The notes beneath the pieces were generated by a model that worked only from the letters and a program-made list of their open reading frames with translations, was not told where the DNA came from and made no database searches. Position numbers and translations under genes: made by a program. From the NCBI GenBank assembly GCA_903838055.1, contig CAILWV010000003.1:1-64000 (forward strand): a stretch of DNA of 64,000 bases, written 5' to 3'. The stretch's first letter is position 1. Every line of letters begins with the position of its first letter. Shown here piece by piece: positions 1 to 11,447 of the stretch. The stretch comes from an uncultured Bacteroidota bacterium. Lineage in GTDB: Bacteria > Bacteroidota > Bacteroidia > Flavobacteriales > Flavobacteriaceae.

Positions 1-1077
1 GAAAAACTTTCTAGCTCCTTTCATTGGGCTTTCATGAAAATAACCCATTCGCATTGAAAAGGAATCTTCATAAGTATATTCACTTCCTACAGAATAGGTA
101 ACTTCTTTTAATTCTTCTGACATACCACCTGGCGCATCATTGAATGACTTAAACATCCCCGAAACCCAGTTTATTTTTTTATATTCAGTATTTATTAAAG
201 ATTGGTCTGTATTGTTAATTACTCCATCTCCATTCACATCTGTAAGTGCTTGCGGAGTTGGAACCATCAATTTAGCAAATTCCACATTTAATGCAACTTT
301 ACTATACTCGTCTAAAATAAAATCAAATCCACCTCCAAGTCTCAAATTAGCAGGTAAGTAATTAGATGTAATATCGTTTTTAGTCGCATCATAACTGATT
401 TTTGGTCCCATATTTTGAAAATTGAATCCAAAACGATATCTACCGTTAAAATCATTAAAATTTATTTCTTCTGATTGATAAAAACCTGCAACATCTACAG
501 CAAAAGAAGTTCCTGCCACAGCATCGGTATTTATATCTGCTATTTTTAAGTTTGATCTTATGTACCTACCTCCTACTGCCATTCCAAAATGGTCACTTAA
601 TTTCAATGAATAGGAACCATCTAGAGCTAATTCGTTAGGTTTTACTACATTTGCAGGGTCATCAAAATTTTGTCTTAATTCGATTTCTCCCAAACTAAAA
701 TAACGCAAACTTGTTGCAAATGCACTTCTCTCAGAAATACGATTAAAATAATTTACTTGTCCTAAAGAAATATCGTTAACTAACTGAGTTAAATAAGGGG
801 TGTAACTAATAGAAAACCCTTGTTTATCTAGTGCAAATACATATTTTGCTGGATTCCACTGTTGGGAATAAGCATCGGAAGATGTTGCAACACCTTGATC
901 AGCCATACCAGCAGCACGAGCATCGGAGGCAACTAATAAGAAGGGAACGCCTGTAGTAATAACTCTTTCTTGTGCATTAATAATCTGATTAGTAAAAACA
1001 AGCAACACTAACATTACTAATGTTTTGCCGGTGCTAATTTGATTTTTTATTATTAATTGTTGAATCTTGGATTTCAT
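1..1077 (-). CDS. porV: Type IX secretion outer-membrane protein PorV/LptO (C-terminus truncated by window edge)
   Basis: My own minus-strand translation from ATG at 1077: MKSKIQQLIIKNQISTGKTLVMLVLLVFTNQIINAQERVITTGVPFLLVASDARAAGMADQGVATSSDAYSQQWNPAKYVF...; typical PorV N-terminus, adjacent to porU. Absent from the ORF track because it runs off the edge. Confidence 0.92.
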   Translation of the reverse strand, partial: MKSKIQQLIIKNQISTGKTLVMLVLLVFTNQIINAQERVITTGVPFLLVASDARAAGMADQGVATSSDAYSQQWNPAKYVFALDKQGFSISYTPYLTQLVNDISLGQVNYFNRISERSAFATSLRYFSLGEIELRQNFDDPANVVKPNELALDGSYSLKLSDHFGMAVGGRYIRSNLKIADINTDAVAGTSFAVDVAGFYQSEEINFNDFNGRYRFGFNFQNMGPKISYDATKNDITSNYLPANLRLGGGFDFILDEYSKVALNVEFAKLMVPTPQALTDVNGDGVINNTDQSLINTEYKKINWVSGMFKSFNDAPGGMSEELKEVTYSVGSEYTYEDSFSMRMGYFHESPMKGARKFF

Positions 1078-1114
1078 TTTTATAATATTATTATTTAACA
1101 AATATAGTATTTTC

Positions 1115-4100
1115 TTATAGGATAACAAGTTTTTCAAATTTTTCTGCTTTGTTATTAGAAACTGAAGACTTAACGGTAAGTTTATAAATATAAACCCCTT
1201 TCCCAATTTTATCACCAAAATCATCTTTACCATCCCAAGTTATATCTCTAGACAAAAATCCGTCGGTGGTAATAATTTGATTGATCGTTTTAACAATTTT
1301 TCCTGTAATTGTCATTACTTGAACTTGAACTTCTAAAGGCTCATATGGTTTGTTATGACTAAACCAAAATTGAGTATAATTTACAAAGGGATTTGGATAA
1401 TTTAATACATTCGTTAAGGTTACTTCCTGACTGTTAGCAACTACAAATTGAATTTCACTGGACACATAATTATTATAAACATCCCAAGCTTTAAATATAA
1501 TAGTATGCAAACCTGCAGCTAAATTCCGAAATGGAAAGCGAATTTTACCTTTAGTATAATTATTTAATTCTGTTTCGTAATAATCATTTAAAACATAAGG
1601 CTTAGTTTCGTCTCCATCTAGAATTGCAACAATATCATGGCCAATTCCACTTGCAGTATTTATTCCATGTTCATCTTCTAAAAAAGCGAGAAAAAATGGG
1701 GATTCATTAGTAATCCCACCGTTAACAAAAGTTTCATCATTCATATACAATTTAACTCTTGGAGGCGTAACATCTGCAACAGCATTGGTATTAATACCTC
1801 CAACTTTAATATTTAAATTGTATCCAGTTTTATCTAAAAGTATCTGATTCCTTTTGGCATAAAAACTTACTCTTCCATTTCCTAAAGGAATTTTAATATC
1901 CTTAGGAACTACAAATCCTAACTCGAACAAACCATTAGTTACGGATGCATTCCCTCTAAAAATAGTTTCACCTAAATTATCAAGAGAAATGGGCGGACTA
2001 TAACCATCATTATTTAAGGTCAATTGGGAATAGTTTTTATCAAAAACATTAATAGACAAGTCTCCATTATAAGAAGTTAACAAAGCACCATTTTCATCTT
2101 GAACTTCCCCTGAAAATTTCACATAACTTAATGCCTTTAAATCATCTACAGGTTGCAAAATTGAAACGTCATTAATTTTCGTAAGAACTACATTAGGTTT
2201 TGGCATCGCTAACATTAATGCAGGATCACCAATATAAGAAGTCACTCTAACAGCAGATCCATCGGCATTACTTATACTTTTTGTTTGTCTCAAAGCTTCA
2301 GCAATAGATACCTCCGGAGAATTACCAAATGAAAAAAGAAATTCTGACAAGGAAGTATTAAAATCAAAAGCATAACTAATTTCTCGAGTGGTAGAAACCA
2401 AAGATATAGCACCCCCTGTAGGGTTCCAATAAGTATATTCTCCAGCAGTAGGCCTATACGGATTATCAAACCGAGTAAATTGACATGTTATTGTTATAAA
2501 TAAAGGGTATTTATATTGATTATGAAAATTTGCACCATCTAATTTATCCCAAAGCCGTTCCCCTGTTAATCCATCTTCTCCACCATGACCTAAATAATTA
2601 AACACTAAAGCACCTTTTTCAACATAATTAGTTAAATCTTCTTTGGCTTTAGGATAACGAGCACCCCCTGCAGAAGTTTCTTGTTGGTAGGAATCCAATA
2701 AAATTTTCTTGAAATTGACAAAAGGTTTATTTGCATAAATTAAATCGGTTAAGTTGTTTTGAGCATCTTGCAAAACCTGATCTCCATCTTTATCTGTATC
2801 ATCTGAAATTGCAACATAATTATTTCTCCAACTTCCATAGGATTTTATGTCGTGGTATTCTATAACTTTGTTAACCATTTCGTCTGCTTGTTGCACCGAA
2901 GAAACAAGCATTCTTCCTATAGCAATATCAGGAGTTCCATAAAAACTATAGTCAAGATTACCCTCATTAGAATCCATCATAACAAAATAATCATCCGATG
3001 AAAAAGAAGTTGAAGTTTCAAAATAACTATTTACAGCATGATAAATTGGAACTATATTGGTATTATTTTGAATTCTATTTTTAAAATCATACGATGCATC
3101 TCCAAAAAGATTTACATATTTTACTTTATTTGCAGGAGAGGAAGCATTTTGGTAAACATATTTAATAAAATTTCTAATAGCACCAATATCTTGTTTACCT
3201 CCTCCAAATTCTTGATATATAAGATCAAGATTAACAACTTTCACATTCAATCCAGAATAATTTCTATGAAAATTAGCTAACCTTTCGGCTTGTGCAATTA
3301 AAAAACTTGGAGTGATAATTAAATAATCAACATCTTGAAAATTTCCTTGCGCATTTTTGAAAATTGTTCCTTTCAAATTTTGATTAGATACAGAAACGTT
3401 TGTTTCTTTAAAAGGAGTGTAAATATCTGTTAAATCTATAGCTATATATTTTTTATCTTGCCCTAAAAGGGAAGTAAACACAAAATTACTTTGTCCTTGA
3501 TTTGTATAAGTACCAACATTATAAATATCCGTAATATCCCAAACCTGTGAAATTCCAACCGCATTAGATATTTGATATTGTGCAATTCCTGATAAGGCAC
3601 TTGCATTACTGTATGTAAAACGAAATTGTTTTCCGTAACCAATTAGATTGCTTTTAGCTTTTAAATTAATGTAATCTAAATAGCCTTTGGATGTCGGCAC
3701 ACCATTATTATTATAGGTTAGTTTTATACTAATATTAGAAGCAGCAGGAAAGGTAGTGGCAGAAGACAAACTAGCTTCTGCAGCGACTTTACCAGAATTT
3801 AATGCAACATCTACCATAGTTAATGTACCTATATTTAATCCGTTAGCTGCTGCTACAAACGAAGTAGAAACAACCGAATTAGCTCCAGTGTGAAGTGCGA
3901 TACTAACAGGAATTGAAGTGTCAATATTTGGAAAATTAAAATCGAAAGTTTGTTCATTTTTCAAACTAAAATCTTCTCCGAACCAAGTTCTACCCAATTT
4001 TCCGATATTAGTTAAATCTACTTCATGAAATTGGTAATCATCAAATTTAGTAATTGTAAGGTCGGGAGTTCCTAATGGCTGTGCAATTGTATTTATTCTT

Positions 4101-4951
4101 TTCCCATCTGCAGCACCAACTGTAATATAATAATAGGACTTATCGGCATACAAATTTAAATTCGTCTTATTTTCTGGACTCCAATTATCCATTCCTTCTG
4201 CATAAAACAAAATATAATCCTCCTCATTAAAACTACCATCCGATTCACCTATAATCTGTATGGCATTTTCTGTTAAATCAGAAGGGTAATAAACACTATT
4301 AAAAAGTGGCGCCATTCTGCCACCTAAACCGTAAATTTGAATTTTTCGAGGATTAATAGCATCCGGATTAAATCCTAAATCAGCCAAAAAACTTTTAGTA
4401 ATTTTATATACTCCTGATTTTTGAACGTAAATACGTTTCCAAGTACCAGAAGATAAAACTGAATTTGTAATAGCTGCTACATTATTATTGGATATAATTT
4501 TGGAAGTATTAGATTCCTTATTAAAAGAATAAGTTAAGGATTTTACTCTTTTATATCCAGATTCATCTTTAATAATTGGTGAAAAGGATAAATAAGCAAA
4601 GTATTTATCTCTAGAAATTATTGTTTTAACAGACGAATTAATAGAATTTTTTATTGTGTTTACATTCAATTCTCCTAATTGATTAACGGAAACAGGCTCA
4701 AATATAATAGCAGTGATTTGAAGAGAGGATTCGTCAACAAAATAATCAATTGGGATTTTCTTAACATAAGAAATGGATTTATTTTGCAAATCAAAATTAT
4801 AAGAATCTGACGAAAATTGAGGCACTTGTAATTTAGCATCTCCAATAGAATAGTCTGTTTTAGTAACCCAATCTAAAGTAATTGTAGCGCTCTGCTGTGC
4901 ATTAACAAAACAAGAGAAAAATAGTACAATAAAGATTATAAACTTTTTCAT
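1115..4951 (-). CDS. porU: Type IX secretion system sortase PorU (C25 gingipain-like)
   Basis: 1278 aa, signal peptide, C25-type motifs (YVNLFGDASYDFKNR, NYLGHGGEDGLTGERLWD, ITCQFTRFDNP), C-terminal GKGVYIYKLTVKS...; next to porV and gldJ. Confidence 0.93.
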   Translation of the reverse strand: MKKFIIFIVLFFSCFVNAQQSATITLDWVTKTDYSIGDAKLQVPQFSSDSYNFDLQNKSISYVKKIPIDYFVDESSLQITAIIFEPVSVNQLGELNVNTIKNSINSSVKTIISRDKYFAYLSFSPIIKDESGYKRVKSLTYSFNKESNTSKIISNNNVAAITNSVLSSGTWKRIYVQKSGVYKITKSFLADLGFNPDAINPRKIQIYGLGGRMAPLFNSVYYPSDLTENAIQIIGESDGSFNEEDYILFYAEGMDNWSPENKTNLNLYADKSYYYITVGAADGKRINTIAQPLGTPDLTITKFDDYQFHEVDLTNIGKLGRTWFGEDFSLKNEQTFDFNFPNIDTSIPVSIALHTGANSVVSTSFVAAANGLNIGTLTMVDVALNSGKVAAEASLSSATTFPAASNISIKLTYNNNGVPTSKGYLDYINLKAKSNLIGYGKQFRFTYSNASALSGIAQYQISNAVGISQVWDITDIYNVGTYTNQGQSNFVFTSLLGQDKKYIAIDLTDIYTPFKETNVSVSNQNLKGTIFKNAQGNFQDVDYLIITPSFLIAQAERLANFHRNYSGLNVKVVNLDLIYQEFGGGKQDIGAIRNFIKYVYQNASSPANKVKYVNLFGDASYDFKNRIQNNTNIVPIYHAVNSYFETSTSFSSDDYFVMMDSNEGNLDYSFYGTPDIAIGRMLVSSVQQADEMVNKVIEYHDIKSYGSWRNNYVAISDDTDKDGDQVLQDAQNNLTDLIYANKPFVNFKKILLDSYQQETSAGGARYPKAKEDLTNYVEKGALVFNYLGHGGEDGLTGERLWDKLDGANFHNQYKYPLFITITCQFTRFDNPYRPTAGEYTYWNPTGGAISLVSTTREISYAFDFNTSLSEFLFSFGNSPEVSIAEALRQTKSISNADGSAVRVTSYIGDPALMLAMPKPNVVLTKINDVSILQPVDDLKALSYVKFSGEVQDENGALLTSYNGDLSINVFDKNYSQLTLNNDGYSPPISLDNLGETIFRGNASVTNGLFELGFVVPKDIKIPLGNGRVSFYAKRNQILLDKTGYNLNIKVGGINTNAVADVTPPRVKLYMNDETFVNGGITNESPFFLAFLEDEHGINTASGIGHDIVAILDGDETKPYVLNDYYETELNNYTKGKIRFPFRNLAAGLHTIIFKAWDVYNNYVSSEIQFVVANSQEVTLTNVLNYPNPFVNYTQFWFSHNKPYEPLEVQVQVMTITGKIVKTINQIITTDGFLSRDITWDGKDDFGDKIGKGVYIYKLTVKSSVSNNKAEKFEKLVIL

Positions 4952-5148
4952 TAAATAAAGAAACGTGAATTTCTAGTAAATATTACAATTTGGTAAAATT
5001 AAAATTTATTCTTTGCAATACAATAATAAATATTAGATAACGTTATATATTTGTGATCGAAATATTTTTTTTCTATTTTTAAAAAAAGATGTTGCAATTT
5101 CAAGGTTAATTCTTATATTGCGGCTCGAAATTTATTACCTACTTAAGT

Positions 5149-6864
5149 ATGAAAGTAAACAAATTTATGGCAATTAGAGTATTACTAATGTTAGTAATTA
5201 CCGTTAGTTTTTCAAGTTGTAGCAAAAAATCAAGTTCTAATTCAGGATCAAAAGCAACAGGTTGGAAAATCAATGACAAAAAAGGAGGATTTCAATATGC
5301 TTCTAAATTTAAGAAACAAGAAACCGGACCAGGATTAGTATTAGTGGAAGGCGGAACATTTACTATGGGTAAAGTTCAAGACGACCCTATGCACGATTGG
5401 AACAATACTCCAAACCAACAGCATGTTATGTCCTTTTATATGGACGAAACTGAAGTTACTAATTTAATGTACATGGAGTACTTAGATTGGACAAAAAGAG
5501 TATTCCCTCCAGAAGAAGACAACTATAAAAACATCTATGAAGGGGCTTCTCCAGATACTTTAGTATGGAGAAACAGACTAGGTTATAACGAAACAATGAC
5601 TGAAAACTATTTAAGACATCCTGCTTACGCAGAATATCCAGTAGTTGGAGTTAATTGGATTCAAGCTACAGAATTCAGTAAATGGAGAACAGACCGTGTA
5701 AACGAATCTGTTTTAGAAAGAGAAGGTTTCTTGAAAAAAGATGCAAAAGTTGCTGATGTAAAAGCAGAAGCTACATTTAGTACTAATACCTATTTAGCAG
5801 CTCCAACTAAAACTTTTGGTGGAGATGATAAAATTGTATTAAAAGGACCTAGAAATTCAAAAGCTGCAGGAAAAGGTGGTACTAAAGGAGCAAATGGAGC
5901 AAATAACGAACCTAAAAACGTTTATGCGCAAAGAACTTCTGGATTAATTTTGCCAGAATATCGTTTACCAACTGAAGCGGAATGGGAATATGCTGCTGCT
6001 GCAGATGTAGGTCAAAGAGAATACAATACATACAAAGGACAAAAGAAATATCCTTGGTCTGGCAGTTATACTAGAACTAGCAAAAGACAAATAAAAGGTG
6101 ATCAATTAGCTAACTTCAAACAAGGAAAAGGGGATTATGGCGGAATTGCAGGTTGGTCTGATGACAATGCTGATATTACTAATAGAGTAAAATCATATCC
6201 ACCTAATGATTTTGGATTGTATGACATGGCAGGAAATGTTGCCGAATGGGTAGCAGATGTTTACCGTCCTATTGTTGATGATGAAGCAAATGACTTCAAC
6301 TACTTTAGAGGTAATGAATATTTCAAAAATAAAATTGGCGAGGATGGAAAAGTAGAATTAGTTACTCAAGAGACTCAAAAATTTGATACTATGAGAAATG
6401 GGAAACTAATTGCTAGAAATTTTTCTGGACAAATTGCTCAAGTTCCCGTTGATGATAAAGAAACTTATTTAAGACAAAATTTCGATAAAAGTTTTGAAGT
6501 AGATTACAGAGATGGTGATAGACAATCAACAAAAAATTTCAAAGCGGGTTCTGAAGAAGGTGATGGTAAATTAAAAGACGGACAAAGAATGTATGATTCT
6601 CCAGTTCACAATGTATCTACTGACAGTATTGGAAATATGCTTCGTAAATATGACCACTCTAACTCTAGAACTACATTAGTAGATGACAAATCAAGGGTTT
6701 ACAAAGGAGGCTCTTGGAGAGACAGAGCATATTGGTTAGATCCTGCTCAAAGAAGATATTTTCCTCAAGATATGGCAACGGATTATATTGGATTTAGATG
6801 CGCAATGTCTAGAGTTGGACCAAAATCAGATTTCAAAAAATCTGCAAGAAATAAAAAAAGATAA
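5149..6864 (+). CDS. gldJ: Gliding motility lipoprotein GldJ (FGE/SUMF1-like fold)
   Basis: Lipobox SFSSC, GGTFTMGK, YRLPTEAEWEYAA, GNVAEWVADVYRP, YKGGSWRDRAYWLDPAQRRYFPQ; adjacent to porU. Confidence 0.95.
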   Translation: MKVNKFMAIRVLLMLVITVSFSSCSKKSSSNSGSKATGWKINDKKGGFQYASKFKKQETGPGLVLVEGGTFTMGKVQDDPMHDWNNTPNQQHVMSFYMDETEVTNLMYMEYLDWTKRVFPPEEDNYKNIYEGASPDTLVWRNRLGYNETMTENYLRHPAYAEYPVVGVNWIQATEFSKWRTDRVNESVLEREGFLKKDAKVADVKAEATFSTNTYLAAPTKTFGGDDKIVLKGPRNSKAAGKGGTKGANGANNEPKNVYAQRTSGLILPEYRLPTEAEWEYAAAADVGQREYNTYKGQKKYPWSGSYTRTSKRQIKGDQLANFKQGKGDYGGIAGWSDDNADITNRVKSYPPNDFGLYDMAGNVAEWVADVYRPIVDDEANDFNYFRGNEYFKNKIGEDGKVELVTQETQKFDTMRNGKLIARNFSGQIAQVPVDDKETYLRQNFDKSFEVDYRDGDRQSTKNFKAGSEEGDGKLKDGQRMYDSPVHNVSTDSIGNMLRKYDHSNSRTTLVDDKSRVYKGGSWRDRAYWLDPAQRRYFPQDMATDYIGFRCAMSRVGPKSDFKKSARNKKR

Positions 6865-6881
6865 TTTTTTTAATCTAATAT

Positions 6882-6918
6882 AGCAAAAGCCCTTTTATTA
6901 GGGCTTTTTGTTTTTTTA
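6882..6918 (+). terminator. Rho-independent-like hairpin after gldJ
   Basis: AAAAGCCC-TTTTATTA-GGGCTTTT followed by a T tract. Confidence 0.8.
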
Positions 6919-6929
6919 ATATTTTAAAA

Positions 6930-8213
6930 ATGACTATTCAAGAAATTCACAAAATATTCTTAAACTGCAAATCAGTTGTTATTGATACTAGAAAAATTGA
7001 AACTAACTCTTTTTTTATTGCAATAAAAGGAGAACGATTTGACGCTAATACTTTTGCAAAAGAAGCTTTAGAAAAAGGCGCTTCCTTTGTACTTATTGAC
7101 AACCAAGAATATTACATAGACAATAGAACTATCCTTGTTGAAAACTGTTTAATCACTTTGCAAGAATTAGCAAAGTATCATAGAGAATTTTTAAATATTC
7201 CGATTATTGCCTTAACAGGAAGCAACGGTAAAACAACTACTAAAGAATTAATTCTTGTAGTACTTTCTAAAAAATACCAGACTACAGCAACAATTGGAAA
7301 CTTAAATAATCATATTGGAGTTCCTTTAACACTTTTATCATTCACCCATAATACTGAAATTGGAATTGTTGAAATGGGAGCAAACCATTTAAAAGAAATT
7401 GAATTTCTTTGCGGTATTGCACAGCCAGATTATGGTTATATAACTAATTTTGGTAAAGCTCACCTTGAAGGTTTTGGAGGAGTACAAGGAGTAATTCAAG
7501 GGAAAAGTGAAATGTACAATTATTTAAAAACCAATCGAAAAAAAGTATTTGTAAATCTAGATGATACAATTCAAGCAGAAAAAACTAAAGATATAGAACG
7601 TATTACGTTTAGTCAAACTACTAAAACAGGTTCGGTTTCCATAGAAAATGTAATTGCAAATCCATTAGTAAATTTGGATTATCATGGATTAAATATTCAT
7701 TCTCAATTAATTGGCCTATACAATGCAAATAACATTAGTGCAGCAATAACTATTGGGAATTACTTTGCTGTTCCCGACATGGACATTAAAGAAGCAATAG
7801 AAAGTTATATTCCTGAAAATAATAGATCACAATTAATCAACAAAAATTCCAATGAGATTATCTTGGATGCTTATAATGCAAACCCAAGTAGTATGTTAGT
7901 TGCATTGGAGAACTTTTTGCAATTAGAAAAAAACAACAAAGCAATTGTTATAGGAGACATGTTTGAACTTGGCAATGAAAGTCTTGAAGAACATAAATTA
8001 ATTATTAACTATTTAGAACCTAAGGAAAAAGTAACTTGCTATTTTATTGGAAATGATTTTTATTCTAATAGGATAGAAAATCCGAATTTTCATTTCTATA
8101 AAGACTTCGAAACATTTACAAGTTTTTTGAAAGAAAATCCATTTCACAATAAATCCTTATTAATTAAAGGTTCTCGAGGCATGGCTCTAGAAAGAACTTT
8201 AGAATACTTATAA
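6930..8213 (+). CDS. murF: UDP-N-acetylmuramoyl-tripeptide--D-alanyl-D-alanine ligase
   Basis: Mur ligase motifs TGSNGKTTTKE, NLNNHIGVPLT, EMGANHLKEI, DAYNANPSSM. Confidence 0.95.
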   Translation: MTIQEIHKIFLNCKSVVIDTRKIETNSFFIAIKGERFDANTFAKEALEKGASFVLIDNQEYYIDNRTILVENCLITLQELAKYHREFLNIPIIALTGSNGKTTTKELILVVLSKKYQTTATIGNLNNHIGVPLTLLSFTHNTEIGIVEMGANHLKEIEFLCGIAQPDYGYITNFGKAHLEGFGGVQGVIQGKSEMYNYLKTNRKKVFVNLDDTIQAEKTKDIERITFSQTTKTGSVSIENVIANPLVNLDYHGLNIHSQLIGLYNANNISAAITIGNYFAVPDMDIKEAIESYIPENNRSQLINKNSNEIILDAYNANPSSMLVALENFLQLEKNNKAIVIGDMFELGNESLEEHKLIINYLEPKEKVTCYFIGNDFYSNRIENPNFHFYKDFETFTSFLKENPFHNKSLLIKGSRGMALERTLEYL

Positions 8214-8215
8214 AA

Positions 8216-8243
8216 AAATGCTCCAAAATAATTGGAGCATTTA
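8216..8243. terminator. Bidirectional hairpin between convergent murF and hemL
   Basis: AAATGCTCCAAAATAATTGGAGCATTT, near-perfect inverted repeat in the convergent gap. Confidence 0.8.
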
Positions 8244-8246
8244 AGT

Positions 8247-9533
8247 TTATAATATCTTAGAAACCTTATCTATTGCATTAATTGTAAAATCTAAATCTTC
8301 ATATGTAAGAGCATCGGTAATAAACCATGTTTCATATGCAGACGGAGCTATATAAACTCCCTCATTTAACAAACCATGAAAAAACTTTTTAAAAGTTTCA
8401 TTATCTCCATTTTTTGCTGTTTGAAAATCTATCACCGGATTTTTATCAAAATGAACTGATATCATAGATCCGACTCTATTAATAGTAAACTCAATCCCAT
8501 TTTGAGCAAGGACTTTGTTAATTCCAACTTCTAAATATGATGTCTTATTATCTAATCTAGCGAAAAGTTCTTGGTCCTCATTTATAGATTGTAACATAGT
8601 TAATCCAGCAGCCATTGCCAAAGGATTACCTGAAAGTGTTCCTGCTTGATAAACAGGTCCCAAAGGTGCTAAATAATTCATTATTTCTTCTCTTGCAGCA
8701 AAAGCTCCAACTGGCAAACCACCACCTATAACTTTTCCGAAGCATACAATATCAGCATTAATATTATACAATTCTTGAACGCCGCCTTTTGCCAATCGAA
8801 AACCTGTCATTACTTCATCAAAAATTAATAATGCCTGATTATCAGTGCAAATTTGTCTTAATCCTTCTAAAAAACCTAGTGCCGGAGGAATACACCCCAT
8901 ATTTCCTGCTACAGGTTCCACAATTATAGCAGCTATTTCATTTTTATTTGCTTCAAATAATAATCTTATACTTTCTAAATCATTATAAGTAGCAAGCAAA
9001 GTATCTTTAGCTGTTCCTTGTGTCACTCCAGGACTATTTGGAGTTCCAAAAGTGCTAGCGCCGCTACCCGCTTGGATTAAAAATGAATCTGAATGGCCAT
9101 GATAACAACCTGCAAATTTTATTATTTTGTCTCTTTTAGTAAATCCACGGGCCAAACGAATAGCACTCATACAAGCTTCAGTTCCAGAATTTACAAATCT
9201 TATTTTATCAATATTAGGAACCATAGAAACTGCTAATTGTGCAATTTTAGTTTCTAATTCTGTTGGCATCCCAAAGGAAGTACCAAGCTTTGCTATTTCG
9301 GTTATGGCCTCAATAACTGGTTGGTAGGCATGGCCTAAAATCATGGGGCCCCAAGAATTGATATAATCTATAAGCTTATTGCCGTCTTCATCGTAAAGAT
9401 ATGCTCCCTTAGCACTTTTAACAAAAACTGGCGTTCCTCCTACTCCTTTAAAAGCTCTAACTGGCGAATTTACTCCACCCGGAATGACTTTTTCCGCTTC
9501 AGCAAATAACTTACTGCTTCTTTGGTATTGCAT
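8247..9533 (-). CDS. hemL: Glutamate-1-semialdehyde 2,1-aminomutase
   Basis: [56 protein letters not shown]. Confidence 0.96.
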   Translation of the reverse strand: MQYQRSSKLFAEAEKVIPGGVNSPVRAFKGVGGTPVFVKSAKGAYLYDEDGNKLIDYINSWGPMILGHAYQPVIEAITEIAKLGTSFGMPTELETKIAQLAVSMVPNIDKIRFVNSGTEACMSAIRLARGFTKRDKIIKFAGCYHGHSDSFLIQAGSGASTFGTPNSPGVTQGTAKDTLLATYNDLESIRLLFEANKNEIAAIIVEPVAGNMGCIPPALGFLEGLRQICTDNQALLIFDEVMTGFRLAKGGVQELYNINADIVCFGKVIGGGLPVGAFAAREEIMNYLAPLGPVYQAGTLSGNPLAMAAGLTMLQSINEDQELFARLDNKTSYLEVGINKVLAQNGIEFTINRVGSMISVHFDKNPVIDFQTAKNGDNETFKKFFHGLLNEGVYIAPSAYETWFITDALTYEDLDFTINAIDKVSKIL

Positions 9534-9556
9534 TAATACTATTTTTGTGTGAATTA

Positions 9557-10468
9557 TTATTTCACAATTAATTTTTGACCTATTGATATTCCAGTATCTG
9601 AAATATTGTTTTTACGTTTCAATTCGTCCACTGAAATATTATATTTTTTTGAAATAGAATACAAGGTATCTCCTTTAATTACAAGGTGCAATTCTGAACT
9701 AGTCATTGTCGCAACTGTGGTAGTATCAATTGAATTTAAAGAAGTGGCTAAATATTCTTTACCTAGTGCTTCAGCATCATATTTTTGTAGTTGGTAACGT
9801 TCTATCAATCCTATTAACTTAGTTGGATAAGCTACATCTGTTGCATAGCCTGCATCTTTCAATCCTTTTGCCCAAGATTTATAATCCTCTTTATCCAATT
9901 TAAATAAACTTGAATACCTATCTCTAGAAGTTAAAAATAAGGAGTGATCTCTATAGGATTCTTTTGGTTCATTATATTTTCTAAAACATTCTTGTGCCGC
10001 ATCATCATCATAATTAATACTTGGACCTGTCCATTCTTTATGGCATTTAATTCCAAAATGATTATTGGCTTGAATACTTAATGGCCCTGTTCCGGCTCCT
10101 GATTCTAGAATTCCTTGCCCCAAAGTAATACTTGCAGGAATTCCAAATTCCAACATATCGTGCTTCGCAATTTCTTTATATTTTTCAATATATTCCAATA
10201 CCATTGCAGTGGTTACTTTTACTCTTGTTGTAGCAGCTAAAACTTCAGTAGAATTATTTGAATTAGCATTCTGAATTTCAGAAGTAGAATTGTTACTCTT
10301 AGAAGCTTGGCTTTTGTTTTCTTGATTAAGAGGTGTATTTTTCTTTACCGTTTTAGTCACAGTATTTGAAGATGTTCTAGTTCTATTCGAATTAGAAACT
10401 GCAGGTCGACTTGTACCACATGAAGTAGCCAAAATAATACTGCAACAAAAAACTATCTTTTTAATCAT
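9557..10468 (-). CDS. Lipoprotein with glucosaminidase domain and C-terminal LysM
   Basis: Lipobox [30 protein letters not shown]-terminal [28 protein letters not shown]. Confidence 0.88.
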   Translation of the reverse strand: MIKKIVFCCSIILATSCGTSRPAVSNSNRTRTSSNTVTKTVKKNTPLNQENKSQASKSNNSTSEIQNANSNNSTEVLAATTRVKVTTAMVLEYIEKYKEIAKHDMLEFGIPASITLGQGILESGAGTGPLSIQANNHFGIKCHKEWTGPSINYDDDAAQECFRKYNEPKESYRDHSLFLTSRDRYSSLFKLDKEDYKSWAKGLKDAGYATDVAYPTKLIGLIERYQLQKYDAEALGKEYLATSLNSIDTTTVATMTSSELHLVIKGDTLYSISKKYNISVDELKRKNNISDTGISIGQKLIVK

Positions 10469-11363
10469 CGAATCCTATTGTTTGTAAATTTTTGTTTTTC
10501 AATTTAATATTCATTCCCTCTACACCTTGAATCCCTCCTGTATGAATTAGTAGGATTTTAGAATTTTCTGGAAAATAATTTTTCTTTATTAAATCTATAA
10601 CGCCAAAAACCATCTTTCCAGTATAAATTGGATCTAATGGAATTTTATATTCTTTATAAAATGTATTAATAAAAAGAATTAATTCTTCATTTACTTTTCC
10701 GTAACCTCCAAAATGATAATCCGAGATTAAACTGAAATTATCTTGCTTTGCAAAATTACAAATATCTTTTTGTAAAAAATCTCCTTTTAACGAAGGAAAA
10801 CCTAAAACTTTTTGCTTTCCGGTTATGCTATTACTTATTCCAGCAATGGTTCCACCGGTTCCTACCGAACAACAAATATAATCAAAAATGAAATCCTCAT
10901 TGGTAAGAATTTCTTCACATCCTAATATCGCATATGAATTTGTTCCACCTTCAGGAACCAAATAATAAGAGCCATATTTTTCATTTAATTTGGAAATGAA
11001 ATCCGAAGATTCTTTCATTCGATATTGCTCTCTCGAAACAAATTCAAATTTCATACCACAATCTTGAGCAAATTTCAAAGTTGGATTTTCTTTAATTTTA
11101 GAAGCCAATTCATCTCCCCTAATTATTCCGATAGTTTTAAACCCACTTTCTTTTCCGGCATATGCCGTTGCCGCAATATGATTAGAATAAGCTCCTCCAA
11201 AAGTCAAGAGAGTATGGTGATTTTCTTTGATGGCTTGCAGCAAATTATATTTGAGTTTTCGAAATTTATTCCCAGAAACAAAAGGATGAATCAAATCTTC
11301 CCGACGAATAAATACTTTTACTGTTGAATTTACAATTTTTATTTCTTGTGTCGGAATTTCCAC
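10461..11363 (-). CDS. PLP-dependent ACC deaminase / D-cysteine desulfhydrase-like enzyme
   Basis: VSGNKFRKLKYNL (PLP Lys), LTFGGAYSNHIAATAYAGK, SVGTGGTIAGI. Confidence 0.85.
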   Translation of the reverse strand: MEIPTQEIKIVNSTVKVFIRREDLIHPFVSGNKFRKLKYNLLQAIKENHHTLLTFGGAYSNHIAATAYAGKESGFKTIGIIRGDELASKIKENPTLKFAQDCGMKFEFVSREQYRMKESSDFISKLNEKYGSYYLVPEGGTNSYAILGCEEILTNEDFIFDYICCSVGTGGTIAGISNSITGKQKVLGFPSLKGDFLQKDICNFAKQDNFSLISDYHFGGYGKVNEELILFINTFYKEYKIPLDPIYTGKMVFGVIDLIKKNYFPENSKILLIHTGGIQGVEGMNIKLKNKNLQTIGFDD

Positions 11364-11447
11364 TTTTTTATTGCAAAGTTAACAATCTTAAAACTGAAGA
11401 TTAATTATTTAAACAATTATCTTTCTAATTTTGCCTTTAAAATTTTT

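Noticed and set aside
140-361. Plus-strand 73-aa ORF at the window start
   Set aside because: Antisense to the porV coding sequence, which is the real gene there.
3038-3280. Plus-strand 80-aa ORF inside porU and similar overlapping ORFs (e.g. 9127..9327, 11025..11327, 17580..17786, 19713..20042, 22526..23168, 24441..24641, 60710..60979)
   Set aside because: They lie within long, clearly conserved genes in another frame, with no recognisable protein features; long antisense ORFs are common chance products here.
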